A stretch of DNA of 64,000 nt from Collimonas sp. PA-H2. GTDB taxonomy: Bacteria > Pseudomonadota > Gammaproteobacteria > Burkholderiales > Burkholderiaceae_D. The position numbers and the translations under genes were made by a program. The notes below the pieces were generated by a model. That model saw nothing but the letters and a program-made list of their open reading frames with translations, had not been told where the DNA came from and ran no database searches. Of the stretch, positions 1 to 12,366 are shown piece after piece (within the stretch, counting starts at the first letter, position 1; every line of letters begins with the position of its first letter). The stretch is from the NCBI RefSeq assembly GCF_002564105.1, contig NZ_PDBX01000001.1, forward strand, positions 1,612,001 to 1,676,000, given 5' to 3'.

Positions 1-307
1 CGTTGTCGATCACGCGGCGCAGCAGGATGACGCCGTCTTCGCTGCCGAATTCATTGCGCTCCAGCCAGGCAATGACTTCAGCGTCGGCGCCGGCAGCCAT
101 GGCGAACTCGGCCGTGACGTCGGCCTTGGCGGCGCCCTCGCGCACCACGCTGGCGTCGCCGCGGCCGCCCAGCGCCAGCGCCAGGGCATCGATCAGGATC
201 GACTTGCCGGCGCCGGTTTCGCCGGTGAATACAGTAAAGCCAGCGGCGAACTCAAGCTCGATGGCATCGACAATGACAAAATCGCGGATGGAAAGTGTGC
301 GCAGCAT
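1..307 (-). CDS. recN: DNA repair ATPase RecN, N-terminal part (cut by window edge)
   Basis: The gene runs off the left edge, so only about the first 102 residues are visible. RecN is an SMC-like ATPase that works in recombinational repair of double-strand breaks. The start MLRTLSIRDFVIVD is typical of the family. It is followed by a Walker A loop GETGAGKS at residues 29-36 and then a glycine-rich LALALGGRG stretch, as in RecN and SMC heads. It lies downstream of nadK on the same strand, an order seen in many Burkholderiales. Family assignment is firm; the coiled coil and Walker B parts are outside the window. Confidence 0.93.
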   Translation of the reverse strand, partial: MLRTLSIRDFVIVDAIELEFAAGFTVFTGETGAGKSILIDALALALGGRGDASVVREGAAKADVTAEFAMAAGADAEVIAWLERNEFGSEDGVILLRRVIDN

Positions 308-414
308 GGGAGTCTGGGAGTGGCTCAAAAATGGATGTCAATATAACGCGGACCGCCACCTCAGTGGCAAAGTCGCATGGGAATACAGAAACAACGCAGC
401 TTACATGATCGCAA

Positions 415-1344
415 TTACTTCAGTTGCCCTTCCGCCGACGGGTACTCGTTCCAGTGCAGTTTCTGCCGCAAGGTGGCGTAGTAGCTCCAGCCGGCCGGAT
501 GCAAAAAGGTGATGGTGTGCTCGGAGCGCCTGATCAGGATGCGGTCGCCATGCTGCAGGCTGGCCAGCGACTGCATGTCGAAATTGGCGCTCATGTCGCG
601 GCCGTTGACGATCTCGATCACGATTTCGCTGCTATCCGGGATCACTATGGGCCGGTTCGACAACGCATGCGGCGCAATCGGCACCAGTACGATGCCGCCC
701 AGCGAAGGATGCAGCAAGGGCCCGCCGGCGGACAGCGCATAGGCGGTGGAGCCGGTCGGCGTCGCCACGATCAGGCCGTCGGAACGCTGGTTGTACATGA
801 AGCGGCCATCGACTTCGACCATCAGCTCCGCCATGCCGGAGCCGGCGCCGCGCGTCACCACCACGTCGTTGAACGCCAGCGCGCTGAAAATCTGCTGGCC
901 GTCGCGCATCACAGCGCTCTGCAACAGGCTGCGGCGCTCGGATTCGACCTGGCCGTCGAGCATCTCGCCCAGCACCGGCAGCATCCGCTCCAGCGAAATA
1001 TCGGTAATGAAACCCAGCCGGCCCTGGTTGATGCCAATCAGCGGCACATCATAGGGCGCCAGCTGGCGTGCAATACCCAGCATGGTGCCGTCGCCGCCAA
1101 CAATGATGGCGGCATCGGCCTGTTCGCCGATCTGCTCCGGGGTCATGGCGGCGATGCCGGGCAAGGCGACATTCTGCGCGGTCTCGGCCTCCAGCACCAC
1201 GTGATGGCCGCGACCTTGCAGGAAATCGACGATTTCAGTCAGCGATTCGGAAATGCCGGCGGCAAAATACTTGCCGACGATCGCAATGGTCTTCGGCGCA
1301 GGTTCCGGCAAATTCGCTTGAGAAGGTAATTTTATAGGCCACAT
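415..1344 (-). CDS. nadK: NAD kinase
   Basis: NAD kinase phosphorylates NAD to NADP with ATP in the cytosol. The 309-residue protein has the diagnostic GGDGT motif at residues 83-87, then [12 protein letters not shown] and the conserved core ending in [18 protein letters not shown]. The reading frame stays open far upstream, but homologous sequence begins at MWPIKLPSQ, so that ATG was chosen; the length then fits the family (about 290-310). It is divergent from the HAD gene with a gap of under 50 bases, so the two promoters must overlap or lie inside each other's 5' ends. Confidence 0.95.
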   Translation of the reverse strand: MWPIKLPSQANLPEPAPKTIAIVGKYFAAGISESLTEIVDFLQGRGHHVVLEAETAQNVALPGIAAMTPEQIGEQADAAIIVGGDGTMLGIARQLAPYDVPLIGINQGRLGFITDISLERMLPVLGEMLDGQVESERRSLLQSAVMRDGQQIFSALAFNDVVVTRGAGSGMAELMVEVDGRFMYNQRSDGLIVATPTGSTAYALSAGGPLLHPSLGGIVLVPIAPHALSNRPIVIPDSSEIVIEIVNGRDMSANFDMQSLASLQHGDRILIRRSEHTITFLHPAGWSYYATLRQKLHWNEYPSAEGQLK

Positions 1345-1390
1345 GCTGGCGATTAGACCATAATTTAGGCTTGCAATGAAGGATACGCAC

Positions 1391-2140
1391 GTGGCTCTGA
1401 TGAATAATTCAACACCTTCCCCCCATTCGCAGCCGGACAAGCCGCAGATCATCAAAGCGGTTCTGTTCGATCTTGACGATACGCTATGGCCGATAGCGCC
1501 AGTGATCGCGCGCGCCGAACAAATCCTGTTCGAGTGGCTGCAGGCCAATGCCGAGGCGCTCACCCGCCAGTTCAGCATCGACAGCCTGCGCCAGCAGCGG
1601 CTGCAGCTGGTGGCTACCGATCCGGTGTTCCGCTTCGATCTGTGGAAGCTGCGCCACGCGGCGCTGAGCACTGCCCTCAGCAGCGTCGGCGAAGACCCGG
1701 CCAAGGCAGATGCCGCCATGGCCGTGTTTTCCGAAGCGCGCCATGCGGTGACGCCGTTCGCCGACGTCCAGCCGGTACTGAGCCGGCTGCAGCGCCGCCT
1801 GCCGCTGGGTACGGTCTCGAACGGCTTTGCCGACCTTGAGAAAATCGGCCTGGCCGGCCATTTCCAGGCCTCGATCGCAGCCCACAGCTTCGGCAGCGCC
1901 AAGCCCGATCCGGCTATCTTCCACGCCGCCTGCGCCGCCCTCAAGGTGGCGCCGCAGGAAGCCCTGTACGTCGGCGACGACCCCCTGCTGGACGTGGTCG
2001 GCGCCCAGCAGGCCGGCTTGCAGGCGGTCTGGATCAATCGCTTTGAGCGCGCGCTGCCGGAGGGGGTCCAGCCGCAAGCCAGCTGCACCAGCCTGAATGA
2101 ACTGGAGGCATGGCTCGAACAAACACGATTTGCTGGCTAA
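1391..2140 (+). CDS. HAD-superfamily hydrolase (putative phosphatase)
   Basis: A haloacid-dehalogenase fold hydrolase, probably a small-molecule phosphatase of unknown substrate. Motif I, DLDDT, carries the aspartate nucleophile and acid/base aspartate; later come a KPDP motif and GDDPLLDV, the motif IV acidic pair. The GTG start (249 aa) is preferred because AAGGAT lies 6 bases before it; an in-frame ATG at 1376 and another at 1400 are alternatives. A CATAAT -10-like hexamer at 1359-1364 fits this start. The N-terminal 20 residues before the HAD core look unstructured. Confidence 0.85.
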   Translation: MALMNNSTPSPHSQPDKPQIIKAVLFDLDDTLWPIAPVIARAEQILFEWLQANAEALTRQFSIDSLRQQRLQLVATDPVFRFDLWKLRHAALSTALSSVGEDPAKADAAMAVFSEARHAVTPFADVQPVLSRLQRRLPLGTVSNGFADLEKIGLAGHFQASIAAHSFGSAKPDPAIFHAACAALKVAPQEALYVGDDPLLDVVGAQQAGLQAVWINRFERALPEGVQPQASCTSLNELEAWLEQTRFAG

Positions 2141-2216
2141 AACAGTGTATAAGTGCTTTAGTTAAAGTGCGTAAGGCGCTGGCAAGCATGCGCAGCGCTC
2201 GCTAAAATAGAACCAT

Positions 2217-3239
2217 ATGCAACTAGATAATCGCGCTCAAACCCTGCTCAAGGCCCTGGTCGAACGGTATATTGCCGACGGCCAGCCGGTCGGCTCGCGT
2301 GCCCTGTCCAAGATCTCGGGACTGGAGCTGTCGCCGGCGACCATCCGCAACATCATGGCCGACCTCGAGGAAATGGGCTTCGTCGCCAGTCCCCATACTT
2401 CTGCCGGGCGGGTGCCGACACCGCGCGGCTACCGCATGTTCGTCGATACCCTGCTGACGGTCGAGGCTATCGACGAGACCGCGCTCGAATCGAAAATGCA
2501 AAACAGCCTGCAGCCCAGCTCGCAGCAGAAAATCATCACCAATGCGGCGCAAGTGTTGTCATCATTATCGCATTTTGCCGGCGTCGTGCTGAGTCCGCGG
2601 CGCGAATCGATTTTCCAGCAGATCGAATTCCTGCGGCTGTCGGAAAAACGCATCCTGCTGGTGATCGTCAGCCCCAGCGGCGACGTCCAGAACCGCCTGC
2701 TGCTGACCGATGTCGACTACAGCCCGGCGAAACTGGTGCAGGCGGCCAACTATATCAACCAGCATTACGGCGGCCTCAGCCTGGACGACGTCCGCCTGCG
2801 CCTGCAAGGCGAATTGCGCAAGCTGCGCGACGACATGACCTGGCTGATGCAGGCCGCCGTGGAAGCCGGCAGCGACGCCATGACCGACAACAGCGACGAG
2901 GTGGTGATTTCCGGCGAGCGCAATCTGCTCAGCGTGACCGACCTGTCGTCCAATATGGATTCCTTGCGCAAGCTGTTCGACATGTTCGAGCAAAAAACCG
3001 GCCTGATGCAGTTGCTGGATATCTCCGGCAAGGCCACTGGCGTGCAGATCTTCATCGGCGGCGAATCGCAGCTGGTGCCGATGGACGAGATGAGCGTGGT
3101 GACGGCGCCGTATGAAGTCAACGGCAAGATCGTCGGCACGCTGGGCGTGATCGGGCCGACGCGGATGGCTTATGAACGGGTGATCCCGATCGTGAATATC
3201 ACCGCCAAGCTGCTGTCGAACGCCCTCAGCCACAGCTGA
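2217..3239 (+). CDS. hrcA: Heat-inducible transcription repressor HrcA
   Basis: HrcA represses class I heat-shock genes by binding CIRCE inverted repeats and depends on GroE for activity. The 340-residue product has the N-terminal winged helix (roughly residues 8-70: [19 protein letters not shown], then [16 protein letters not shown]) and the family signature [20 protein letters not shown]-like C-terminal region follows, ending with a conserved [16 protein letters not shown] stretch. Length is normal. I could not find a convincing CIRCE element in the 76 bases upstream, so autoregulation is not supported here. Confidence 0.95.
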   Translation: MQLDNRAQTLLKALVERYIADGQPVGSRALSKISGLELSPATIRNIMADLEEMGFVASPHTSAGRVPTPRGYRMFVDTLLTVEAIDETALESKMQNSLQPSSQQKIITNAAQVLSSLSHFAGVVLSPRRESIFQQIEFLRLSEKRILLVIVSPSGDVQNRLLLTDVDYSPAKLVQAANYINQHYGGLSLDDVRLRLQGELRKLRDDMTWLMQAAVEAGSDAMTDNSDEVVISGERNLLSVTDLSSNMDSLRKLFDMFEQKTGLMQLLDISGKATGVQIFIGGESQLVPMDEMSVVTAPYEVNGKIVGTLGVIGPTRMAYERVIPIVNITAKLLSNALSHS

Positions 3240-3253
3240 CCAGGGCTGCCCGC

Positions 3254-3625
3254 ATGTCCCGCAACGACGCCATCATCGATTATATCCGTGAGCTGCTGGA
3301 GCCGTTTGGCGCTGTCAGCGCACGGCGCATGTTCGGCGGTTACGGCATCTATCACGACAGCGTGATGATCGGCCTGGTCGCCGATAGCACCTTGTTCCTG
3401 AAGACAGATGAACTGACCCGACCGCAGTTTGCCGCCGCCGGGTGCCGGCCCTTCGTTACCGAGAGCAGGGGGAAAACGATTGAGATGAGCTACTGGTCGG
3501 CGCCGGAAGACGCCATGGATTCGGCCCACGCCATGACGCCGTGGGCGCGGCTGGCTTATGCGGCGGCGGTGCGCAAGGCTAACGCCAAGCCGGCGCCTAA
3601 GGCAGCCAAGACACGTACGCGCTGA
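3254..3625 (+). CDS. TfoX/Sxy N-terminal domain protein
   Basis: A 123-residue protein consisting of a single TfoX N-terminal domain: the conserved RRMFGGYGIY near residues 22-31, then GLVADSTLFLKTD and YWSAPEDAMD. Full TfoX/Sxy is a competence regulator in gammaproteobacteria, but these short single-domain versions are widespread and their role is not established. The C-terminal tail is rich in Lys, Ala and Pro. It starts 14 bases after hrcA, so cotranscription is likely. Confidence 0.8.
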   Translation: MSRNDAIIDYIRELLEPFGAVSARRMFGGYGIYHDSVMIGLVADSTLFLKTDELTRPQFAAAGCRPFVTESRGKTIEMSYWSAPEDAMDSAHAMTPWARLAYAAAVRKANAKPAPKAAKTRTR

Positions 3626-3643
3626 GCGGCAGCGAACAAGGGA

Positions 3644-4069
3644 TCAAGCCTTTTTCTTGCGGCAGTCGCGGCAATGGCCGTACAGGGCCAGCGCATGGTC
3701 GGCGATTTCAAAACCGTGTTCCTTGGCGACGATTTTCTGGCGCTTTTCAATTTCCTCGTCGTAGAACTCTTCGACCAGGCCGCAATCCAGACAGACCAGA
3801 TGGTCGTGATGCGAGCCTTCGTTGAGTTCGAACACGGCCTTGCCGGTTTCAAAGTGGTTGCGTTGCAACAGCCCTGCCTGCTCAAATTGCGTCAGTACGC
3901 GGTACACAGTTGCCAGGCCGACATCAAGATTTTCGCTGAGCAAGATCTTATAGACGTCTTCAGCGCTCAAGTGCCGCACTTCGCTGTTCTGGAAGATTTC
4001 CAGGATTTTGAGGCGTGGCAATGTGGCTTTGAGGCCGCTGGCTTTTAGTTCGGATGGATTGTTCGGCAT
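3644..4069 (-). CDS. fur: Ferric uptake regulator Fur
   Basis: Iron-dependent repressor of iron uptake genes. The 141-residue product has the winged helix ([10 protein letters not shown] to [14 protein letters not shown]), the dimer-domain metal site [11 protein letters not shown] and a second Cys pair in [10 protein letters not shown] near the C-terminus. Length and motifs are standard. It is convergent with the TfoX-like gene and divergent from bamE, the usual fur/bamE arrangement. The Fur-like boxes upstream of hemP and bfr in this window would be its targets. Confidence 0.96.
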   Translation of the reverse strand: MPNNPSELKASGLKATLPRLKILEIFQNSEVRHLSAEDVYKILLSENLDVGLATVYRVLTQFEQAGLLQRNHFETGKAVFELNEGSHHDHLVCLDCGLVEEFYDEEIEKRQKIVAKEHGFEIADHALALYGHCRDCRKKKA

Positions 4070-4143
4070 GTTTTGGTCACAAATGGATGATCTGCTTTAT
4101 CATATAGCGTTTTAGCACAGTTGCTCAATCAATTGAGATCCTT

Positions 4144-4710
4144 ATGCGAATGTTGCTCTCCCCTGCCCGTACCTCCGCTTTGACCGCTAGCTTTGTCCTG
4201 ATGGCCGCATTGGCCGGCTGCGCCTCGAAAAACCCCTTGCTGGACAGTCCTGCCGCAGCTGCGCCGGGCAACACTGCCACTGCCGCCGCTGACACCAGCG
4301 GCGTGCAAACCGTCAAGCATCGCCGCTTCCTGGGGATTTTTTCCCCATATCGTATAGATATACAACAGGGAAACTTTGTTTCCAAGGAAATGTTGGCCCA
4401 GGTTAAAGAAGGCATGACACGCGAACAAGTACGTTTTGCGCTCGGCACGCCCTTGGTGACCGACATCTTCCACGATGACCGCTGGGACTATGTGTTCCGC
4501 CTGCAAAAGGGCAATGGCGAAGTCACCACCAGCCGGGTCAGCGCTTTCTTCAACGGCAACCTGCTGGCGCGCATAGACGGCGGCAACCTGCCTACCGAGA
4601 ACGACTACCTGGACCGGATCTCCGGCGGCGCGGCGGAAGCCAAGAAGAGCGTCAAGAATGTCGAAATTGCACCAACCGTGCCTAGCGCCCCTGCTCCTAC
4701 CAAAAACTAA
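4144..4710 (+). CDS. bamE: Outer membrane assembly lipoprotein BamE (SmpA/OmlA)
   Basis: Lipoprotein of the BAM complex that folds beta-barrel proteins into the outer membrane. A signal peptide ends in the lipobox LAGC, with the lipidated Cys at residue 26. The SmpA/OmlA domain follows: YRIDIQQGNFV, MTREQVRFALGTPLV, then the DRWDYVFR strand. A low-complexity Ala/Pro linker and tail flank the domain, making it longer (188 aa) than E. coli BamE, as is usual in betaproteobacteria. Divergent from fur. Confidence 0.93.
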   Translation: MRMLLSPARTSALTASFVLMAALAGCASKNPLLDSPAAAAPGNTATAAADTSGVQTVKHRRFLGIFSPYRIDIQQGNFVSKEMLAQVKEGMTREQVRFALGTPLVTDIFHDDRWDYVFRLQKGNGEVTTSRVSAFFNGNLLARIDGGNLPTENDYLDRISGGAAEAKKSVKNVEIAPTVPSAPAPTKN

Positions 4711-4815
4711 GCTCGCGTTGCGGGCAGGGCCGCTGCTGTATTGCGCAGCATGGCCCTGCTCTCCACCTGCCAAGCTCAAGCAATCAAGATCCACTGTTCA
4801 GATCGCCGAATTAAC

Positions 4816-5622
4816 ATGACTCAGATGAAAATAGCCGTTGCCGGCGCCTCCGGACGTATGGGACGCATGCTGGTCGAAGCAATCCAGAACGCCGACGACG
4901 CCGTGCTGGTGGGCGCGCTTGGCGTGCCGGATGCGCCGGAACTGGGCAGCGATGCCGCCGCCTTCCTCGGCAAGCCTGCCGATGTCCCGATTGAAGCCGA
5001 CCTGGCCAAGGGCCTGGCGCAAGCTGCCTACCTGATCGATTTCACGCGCCCCGAAGGCACGCTGAAGCACCTCGAATACTGCGCCGCCCACGGCATCAAG
5101 ATGATTATCGGCACCACCGGCTTCGATGAAGCCGGCAAGGCGGCGATCGCGGCAGCGGCAAAAAAGACCGCCATCGTGTTCGCCCCCAACATGAGCGTCG
5201 GCGTCAATGTCACCATGAAGCTGCTGGAACTGGCCGCCAAGACCTTTTCTCATGGCTACGATATCGAAATCATCGAAGCCCACCATCGGCACAAGGTCGA
5301 TGCGCCTTCCGGCACGGCGCTGATGATGGGTGAAGTGATCGCCGCGGCGCAAGGGCGCAAGCTGGACGATGTCGCGGTCTATGCGCGTGAAGGCGTCACC
5401 GGCGAACGCGATCCGTCCTCGATCGGCTTTGCCGCAATCCGCGGCGGCGACATCGTCGGCGATCATACGGTGCTATTTGCCGGCATCGGCGAGCGCATCG
5501 AGATCACTCACAAATCTTCCAGCCGCGTGACCTATGTGCACGGCAGCTTGCGCGCCGCCCGCTTCCTGAGCGACAAGAACACCGGCCTGTACGACATGCA
5601 GGACGTGCTGGGCTTGCGCTGA
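4816..5622 (+). CDS. dapB: 4-hydroxy-tetrahydrodipicolinate reductase
   Basis: DapB reduces the DapA product on the lysine/diaminopimelate pathway, feeding peptidoglycan synthesis. The 268-residue protein shows the dinucleotide site GASGRMGR at residues 10-17, an IGTTGF segment, the catalytic motif HHRHK at 156-160 and the substrate loop DAPSGTA. The ATG at 4816 ([12 protein letters not shown]) was chosen because homologous sequence begins there, although the frame is open further upstream. It follows bamE by about 100 bases. Confidence 0.95.
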   Translation: MTQMKIAVAGASGRMGRMLVEAIQNADDAVLVGALGVPDAPELGSDAAAFLGKPADVPIEADLAKGLAQAAYLIDFTRPEGTLKHLEYCAAHGIKMIIGTTGFDEAGKAAIAAAAKKTAIVFAPNMSVGVNVTMKLLELAAKTFSHGYDIEIIEAHHRHKVDAPSGTALMMGEVIAAAQGRKLDDVAVYAREGVTGERDPSSIGFAAIRGGDIVGDHTVLFAGIGERIEITHKSSSRVTYVHGSLRAARFLSDKNTGLYDMQDVLGLR

Positions 5623-5713
5623 TTTTCCGTGCCGGTCTGGCCGCTGCCAGATCGGCTGCTGCACTGCTGTGATGCTGCTGCCGTCATGACACTAATCTTC
5701 TCGGATCGACGCC

Positions 5714-6406
5714 ATGGATCAATCTCTCGGACTAGCCCGTTACTGGGCGCAAACTGACGCCATCTCCCACTCGGTTGCCTATGTGCTGGTAATCATGTCG
5801 GTGGTCAGCTGGTTTTATATCCTGTCGAAAGCCTGGAGTTCGTGGCGCATCCGCCGCAGCGCCGCCGCGCTCGACGACTTCTGGCAGGCGCCGACGCTGG
5901 AAGTGGCGATTGCCGGCATCAAGCCTTTCGATTCCGAAAACGTCTTTTCGCCACTGGCCAGCCAGGCAGCCGACGCGGCCGCCATCAAACCGCCCGCCCC
6001 GGGCACTCCGGCGGCTTCCCTGAATGCCGCTTCCGATCCGGGCGAACTGATCACCCGCACCTTGCGCCGTGAAATCAATCGCGTTTCGTCGCGCCTGGAA
6101 AGCGGCCTGACCCTGCTGGCGTCGGTAGGCTCGACGGCGCCGTTCGTCGGCCTGTTCGGCACGGTCTGGGGCATTTACCATGCGCTGGAAGCGGTTTCGT
6201 CCAGCGGCACCATCCAGATCGACAAAGTCGCCGGTCCGGTGGGCGAAGCGTTGATCATGACCGCGCTCGGCCTGGTGGTGGCGATTCCGGCGGTGCTGGC
6301 GTATAACGCCTTTACCCGCGTCAACCGGATTACACTATCGGAACTGGATGCATTTGCGCATGACCTGCATGCTTACCTGACTACCGGCAGCCGGGTCGGC
6401 AAGTAA
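5714..6406 (+). CDS. MotA/TolQ/ExbB proton channel family protein
   Basis: Inner-membrane proton channel subunit of the ExbB/TolQ family, 230 aa. There is an N-terminal transmembrane helix (about residues 18-38), a cytoplasmic region and two C-terminal helices containing LLASVGSTAPFVGLFGTVWG and VGEALIMTALGLVVAIP. It pairs with the ExbD-like gene 58 bases downstream. No tonB, tolA or pal gene is adjacent, so the energised partner is unknown. Its C-terminal half is very similar to the ExbB at 19335, which suggests paralogy. Confidence 0.88.
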   Translation: MDQSLGLARYWAQTDAISHSVAYVLVIMSVVSWFYILSKAWSSWRIRRSAAALDDFWQAPTLEVAIAGIKPFDSENVFSPLASQAADAAAIKPPAPGTPAASLNAASDPGELITRTLRREINRVSSRLESGLTLLASVGSTAPFVGLFGTVWGIYHALEAVSSSGTIQIDKVAGPVGEALIMTALGLVVAIPAVLAYNAFTRVNRITLSELDAFAHDLHAYLTTGSRVGK

Positions 6407-6464
6407 TTCAACCCAGCCGGATAACAACAATCCGACAATCTATTTAACCGATTCGAGGCAAATC

Positions 6465-6896
<432 letters not shown>

Positions 6897-7211
6897 TCCC
6901 TCACACCGCTTTACACACTGAGATCTGGCCGCCCGGCCAACGCCCCCTCTGTATCTGTTTGTATCTGGCGCCAGCTGATTGCAGCCGCGCGCCTTGTCTT
7001 CGTGCGCGTTATTTCCTCAGCAACAATTTCCCCATAGAAACCCAATAATTTGCTTTGAATAGCACTGGATAGCACTTTTGCATGTAACATCATATTTTCA
7101 TTTGTATCTTTATATGTCAACAAATTACAATAACAAATGATAGTAATAAATAATTTCAATCTGATAATTATTTCCGCATTGCCTCGCTACTTTTTTTGAT
7201 CGCCCAAGCAT
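6897..7211. other. Intergenic region without a gene, AT-rich in its second half
   Basis: About 315 bases between the ExbD-like gene and the PAP2-DUF535 gene. The stretch from about 7010 to 7200 is clearly richer in A and T than its surroundings and probably holds the promoter of the downstream gene. I see no convincing ORF, RNA gene or terminator hairpin. Confidence 0.5.
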
Positions 7212-8750
7212 ATGACACTGTCCTCTTACAATCACCTGCTAGGGACGACCGGCCATCCCGGATTCATCGGCCTGCCCTTGCTGCTGGCGCTGACGATTGC
7301 CGAGTGGGGCGTGTATCTGGTGCCGACCAGCCTGCTGGCCCTGTGGATCAGCGGCGGCAGAGAAACCCGCATCACTTCCCTCAAGGCGGTAGTGACCATG
7401 GCGGCGGCCGTACTGGCCAGCAAAGCCGTTGCGCTGCTGTGGGCCGCTACGCAACCGGCGGTGGAAGACGGCGGTTATACCTACCAGCCCCAGGGCGAGC
7501 ATTACCTGAGCCCAAGCGTCACGATTGCCATCATCCTGGCCACCGGCCTGACGCTATGGACCGCACGGGCCATCAAGATCAAATGGGTCGGCGTACTGCT
7601 GGTGATGCTGTCGCTCGCCGTCAGCTGGGCCAAGGTCTTTCTCGGCATGCACTATCCGCTGGATATCTTCGGCGCCGGCCTGGTCTCGCTGGCCATGATG
7701 CTGGCCATGAATTCGAAGTACGGCAAGATGGTCAGCGACGGCGCCGTCAGATTCATCAACAGCCGCCTGCAAAACCTGGCATTACTGTCGGAGCTGTCGC
7801 ATTTTTTCTCAGCCCCGGCGACGCTGCACAAGCCTGGCCATCGCCATGGCCAGCAGCGCGTTACCTTGCTTAGCTGCCTGCAGCACTCGCCGCGCGGCTT
7901 GTCCTACTACGCCAAACAGATCAAGCTGAGCGCCCGCACGCTGCTGCACTACCGGCAAACCCGGCGCTGGCTGGCCTACTGGAACGCATCGCCGATGCAC
8001 GCCAGCCTGGCGCAGGCGACGCCGCGGCTGCTGCAGAAAATCTACCGGCCATATCAATCGTTGCGCCTGCGCAGCGAAGAACGAATGGATCTCCTGGTAA
8101 GCCATTACAACTTTATTTTCCGGCAAGACCTCGCCGCCCTGGTGCTGCAGGCGGCAAAATCGCCGCTGTTGCTGGGCAGCTTCAGCGGCAAGTCCGGCGC
8201 CGTCTACGAGATCCGGCTGTCGGCGATCGCCACGCTGGACCGGGAAGGCGAACTGGCGCTGGACTTGTGCTGCGACCAAAAGCGCCTGTTCTCCGTTGCC
8301 TTCACTTTCCATGGCAATGAACTGCGCCCGGCTATCGGTATCGGTTGCCTGCAGGGGCCACGCGGCTGCGACGCCCAGGAACGCGTGCGCCACGCCACCC
8401 GCGACATGTTCGGCATGCGGCCTAAGGGCTTGATGGTGCGCCTGGTCAGGGAAATCGGCCGTGCCTATGGCTGCCAGCAGCTGATCCTGGTGGGAAACCA
8501 GAACCGGGTGATGTTCCATCAGGTGCGCACCGGCCAGGTTTTTGCCGATTATGATGATTTTTGGCAAGAAATTGGCGCCGTGCGCCGCGCCGACGGCGAG
8601 TACCAGCTCTGTTGCGACGACATTCCGCTGCCTAACCTGCAGGAAATTCCTTCCCACAAGCGCTCGGAAGCGCGCAAGCGCATCGATCTGACGGAACGCG
8701 CGGTACAGGCCGCATTAGGCGGCTTTTCCGGTAAATTCGAGCGCGTCTAG
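7212..8750 (+). CDS. PAP2-like membrane domain fused to DUF535 (VirK/YbjX) domain
   Basis: A 512-residue fusion. Residues 1-180 are hydrophobic with several membrane spans and resemble a PAP2 lipid phosphatase: the third motif appears as AKVFLGMHYPLDIFGAG. The second motif, normally PSGH, reads PSVT, and the first RP pair reads QP, so the catalytic set looks incomplete. Residues of about 220-500 match DUF535 (VirK/YbjX): IYRPYQSLRL, LLVSHYNFIF, IGCLQGPRG and MFGMRPKGLMVRLV. DUF535 proteins are linked to envelope and antimicrobial-peptide phenotypes in enterobacteria. The function here is unknown; the reading frame is intact. Confidence 0.75.
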   Translation: MTLSSYNHLLGTTGHPGFIGLPLLLALTIAEWGVYLVPTSLLALWISGGRETRITSLKAVVTMAAAVLASKAVALLWAATQPAVEDGGYTYQPQGEHYLSPSVTIAIILATGLTLWTARAIKIKWVGVLLVMLSLAVSWAKVFLGMHYPLDIFGAGLVSLAMMLAMNSKYGKMVSDGAVRFINSRLQNLALLSELSHFFSAPATLHKPGHRHGQQRVTLLSCLQHSPRGLSYYAKQIKLSARTLLHYRQTRRWLAYWNASPMHASLAQATPRLLQKIYRPYQSLRLRSEERMDLLVSHYNFIFRQDLAALVLQAAKSPLLLGSFSGKSGAVYEIRLSAIATLDREGELALDLCCDQKRLFSVAFTFHGNELRPAIGIGCLQGPRGCDAQERVRHATRDMFGMRPKGLMVRLVREIGRAYGCQQLILVGNQNRVMFHQVRTGQVFADYDDFWQEIGAVRRADGEYQLCCDDIPLPNLQEIPSHKRSEARKRIDLTERAVQAALGGFSGKFERV

Positions 8751-8828
8751 AGCCTCATGTTTCAGTCGCCTGCGTCAAGCGTTGCGTGACGCCGCGCGTC
8801 CCATGCGCTAAAGCGGCATCCGAACCAG

Positions 8829-8834
8829 TATAAT
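8829..8834 (+). promoter_or_regulatory. Candidate -10 element for leuS
   Basis: A perfect TATAAT lies about 200 bases before the leuS start in an otherwise gene-free 280-base stretch (8751-9031). No good -35 hexamer is visible at standard spacing. If used, it gives leuS a leader of about 190 nucleotides, in which I see no obvious leucine-rich leader peptide. Confidence 0.35.
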
Positions 8835-8854
8835 CATCGGTTCGGGGTCGATGA

Positions 8855-11677
<2,823 letters not shown>

Positions 11678-11736
11678 GCGATGGCCGTGGCCGGATCTGC
11701 GGATCCAGCCTGAATCTTGAAACAAGGAATGCCTGA

Positions 11737-12345
11737 ATGCTGAACAGAATGTCTCTCACAATGCCTGCTTCCCGCAACTGGCTGCGCTGGCCTGTCGTAC
11801 TGCTGATCACTGCCATGTTGTGCGCCTGCGGTTTTCACCTGCGCGGCTCGGCCAATCTGCCCTTCAGTTCGCTGTACATGACTTTCGCTCCTACTTCGCC
11901 CCTGGGAATCGAGCTCAAGCGCAATATCGTTGCCAGCGGCAATACTAAGGTGCTGCCGAAGCCGGAAGGCGCCGAAGTCACGCTGGGCGTGCTCAGCGAG
12001 ACCCGCGAGAAAGTCATCCTGACCACCAACAGTTCCGGCCGTCCAAGCGAGTACATGCTGTACTACCGCCTGACTTTCCATGTCATTGATGCGCAAAACA
12101 AAGAATTGCTGGCGCCGACGCTGATCACGCTGAAACGCGACATCAGCTACAACTCGTCGCAGGAATTGTCCAAGGATGCGGAAGAAGTACTGCTCTACCG
12201 CGACATGCAATCCGACATGGTGCAGCAGATCCTGCGCCGCTTGGCCGCCATCAAGACGGCGCAGCCGACGCAGCCTGAAGCGGCGCCGGCTGCAACGCCG
12301 GACGTAGCGCCTGCAGCTGCTCCAGCTGCCGCGCCGGCCAAATAA
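11737..12345 (+). CDS. lptE: LPS-assembly lipoprotein LptE
   Basis: Outer membrane lipoprotein that plugs the LptD barrel in lipopolysaccharide export. The 202-residue product has a signal peptide ending in lipobox LCAC with Cys31, followed by the conserved GFHLRG and an LptE-like domain (SSLYMTF, YYRLTFHVID, LLYRDMQSDMVQQILRRLAAI). The last 30 residues are an Ala/Pro-rich tail. AAGGAA stands about 8 bases before the ATG. It sits between leuS and holA, as in most proteobacteria. Confidence 0.93.
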   Translation: MLNRMSLTMPASRNWLRWPVVLLITAMLCACGFHLRGSANLPFSSLYMTFAPTSPLGIELKRNIVASGNTKVLPKPEGAEVTLGVLSETREKVILTTNSSGRPSEYMLYYRLTFHVIDAQNKELLAPTLITLKRDISYNSSQELSKDAEEVLLYRDMQSDMVQQILRRLAAIKTAQPTQPEAAPAATPDVAPAAAPAAAPAK

Positions 12346-12366
12346 TCAGTTCAAAGGTAAAAGTGC

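Noticed and set aside
1345..2088. N-terminal extension of nadK to 557 codons
   Set aside because: The extension overlaps the HAD gene on the other strand and has no kinase-family similarity; homology begins at 1344.
2141..2216. CIRCE element before hrcA
   Set aside because: Only loose AGTGC/GCACT-like fragments are present; the 9-base arms with N9 spacing are missing.
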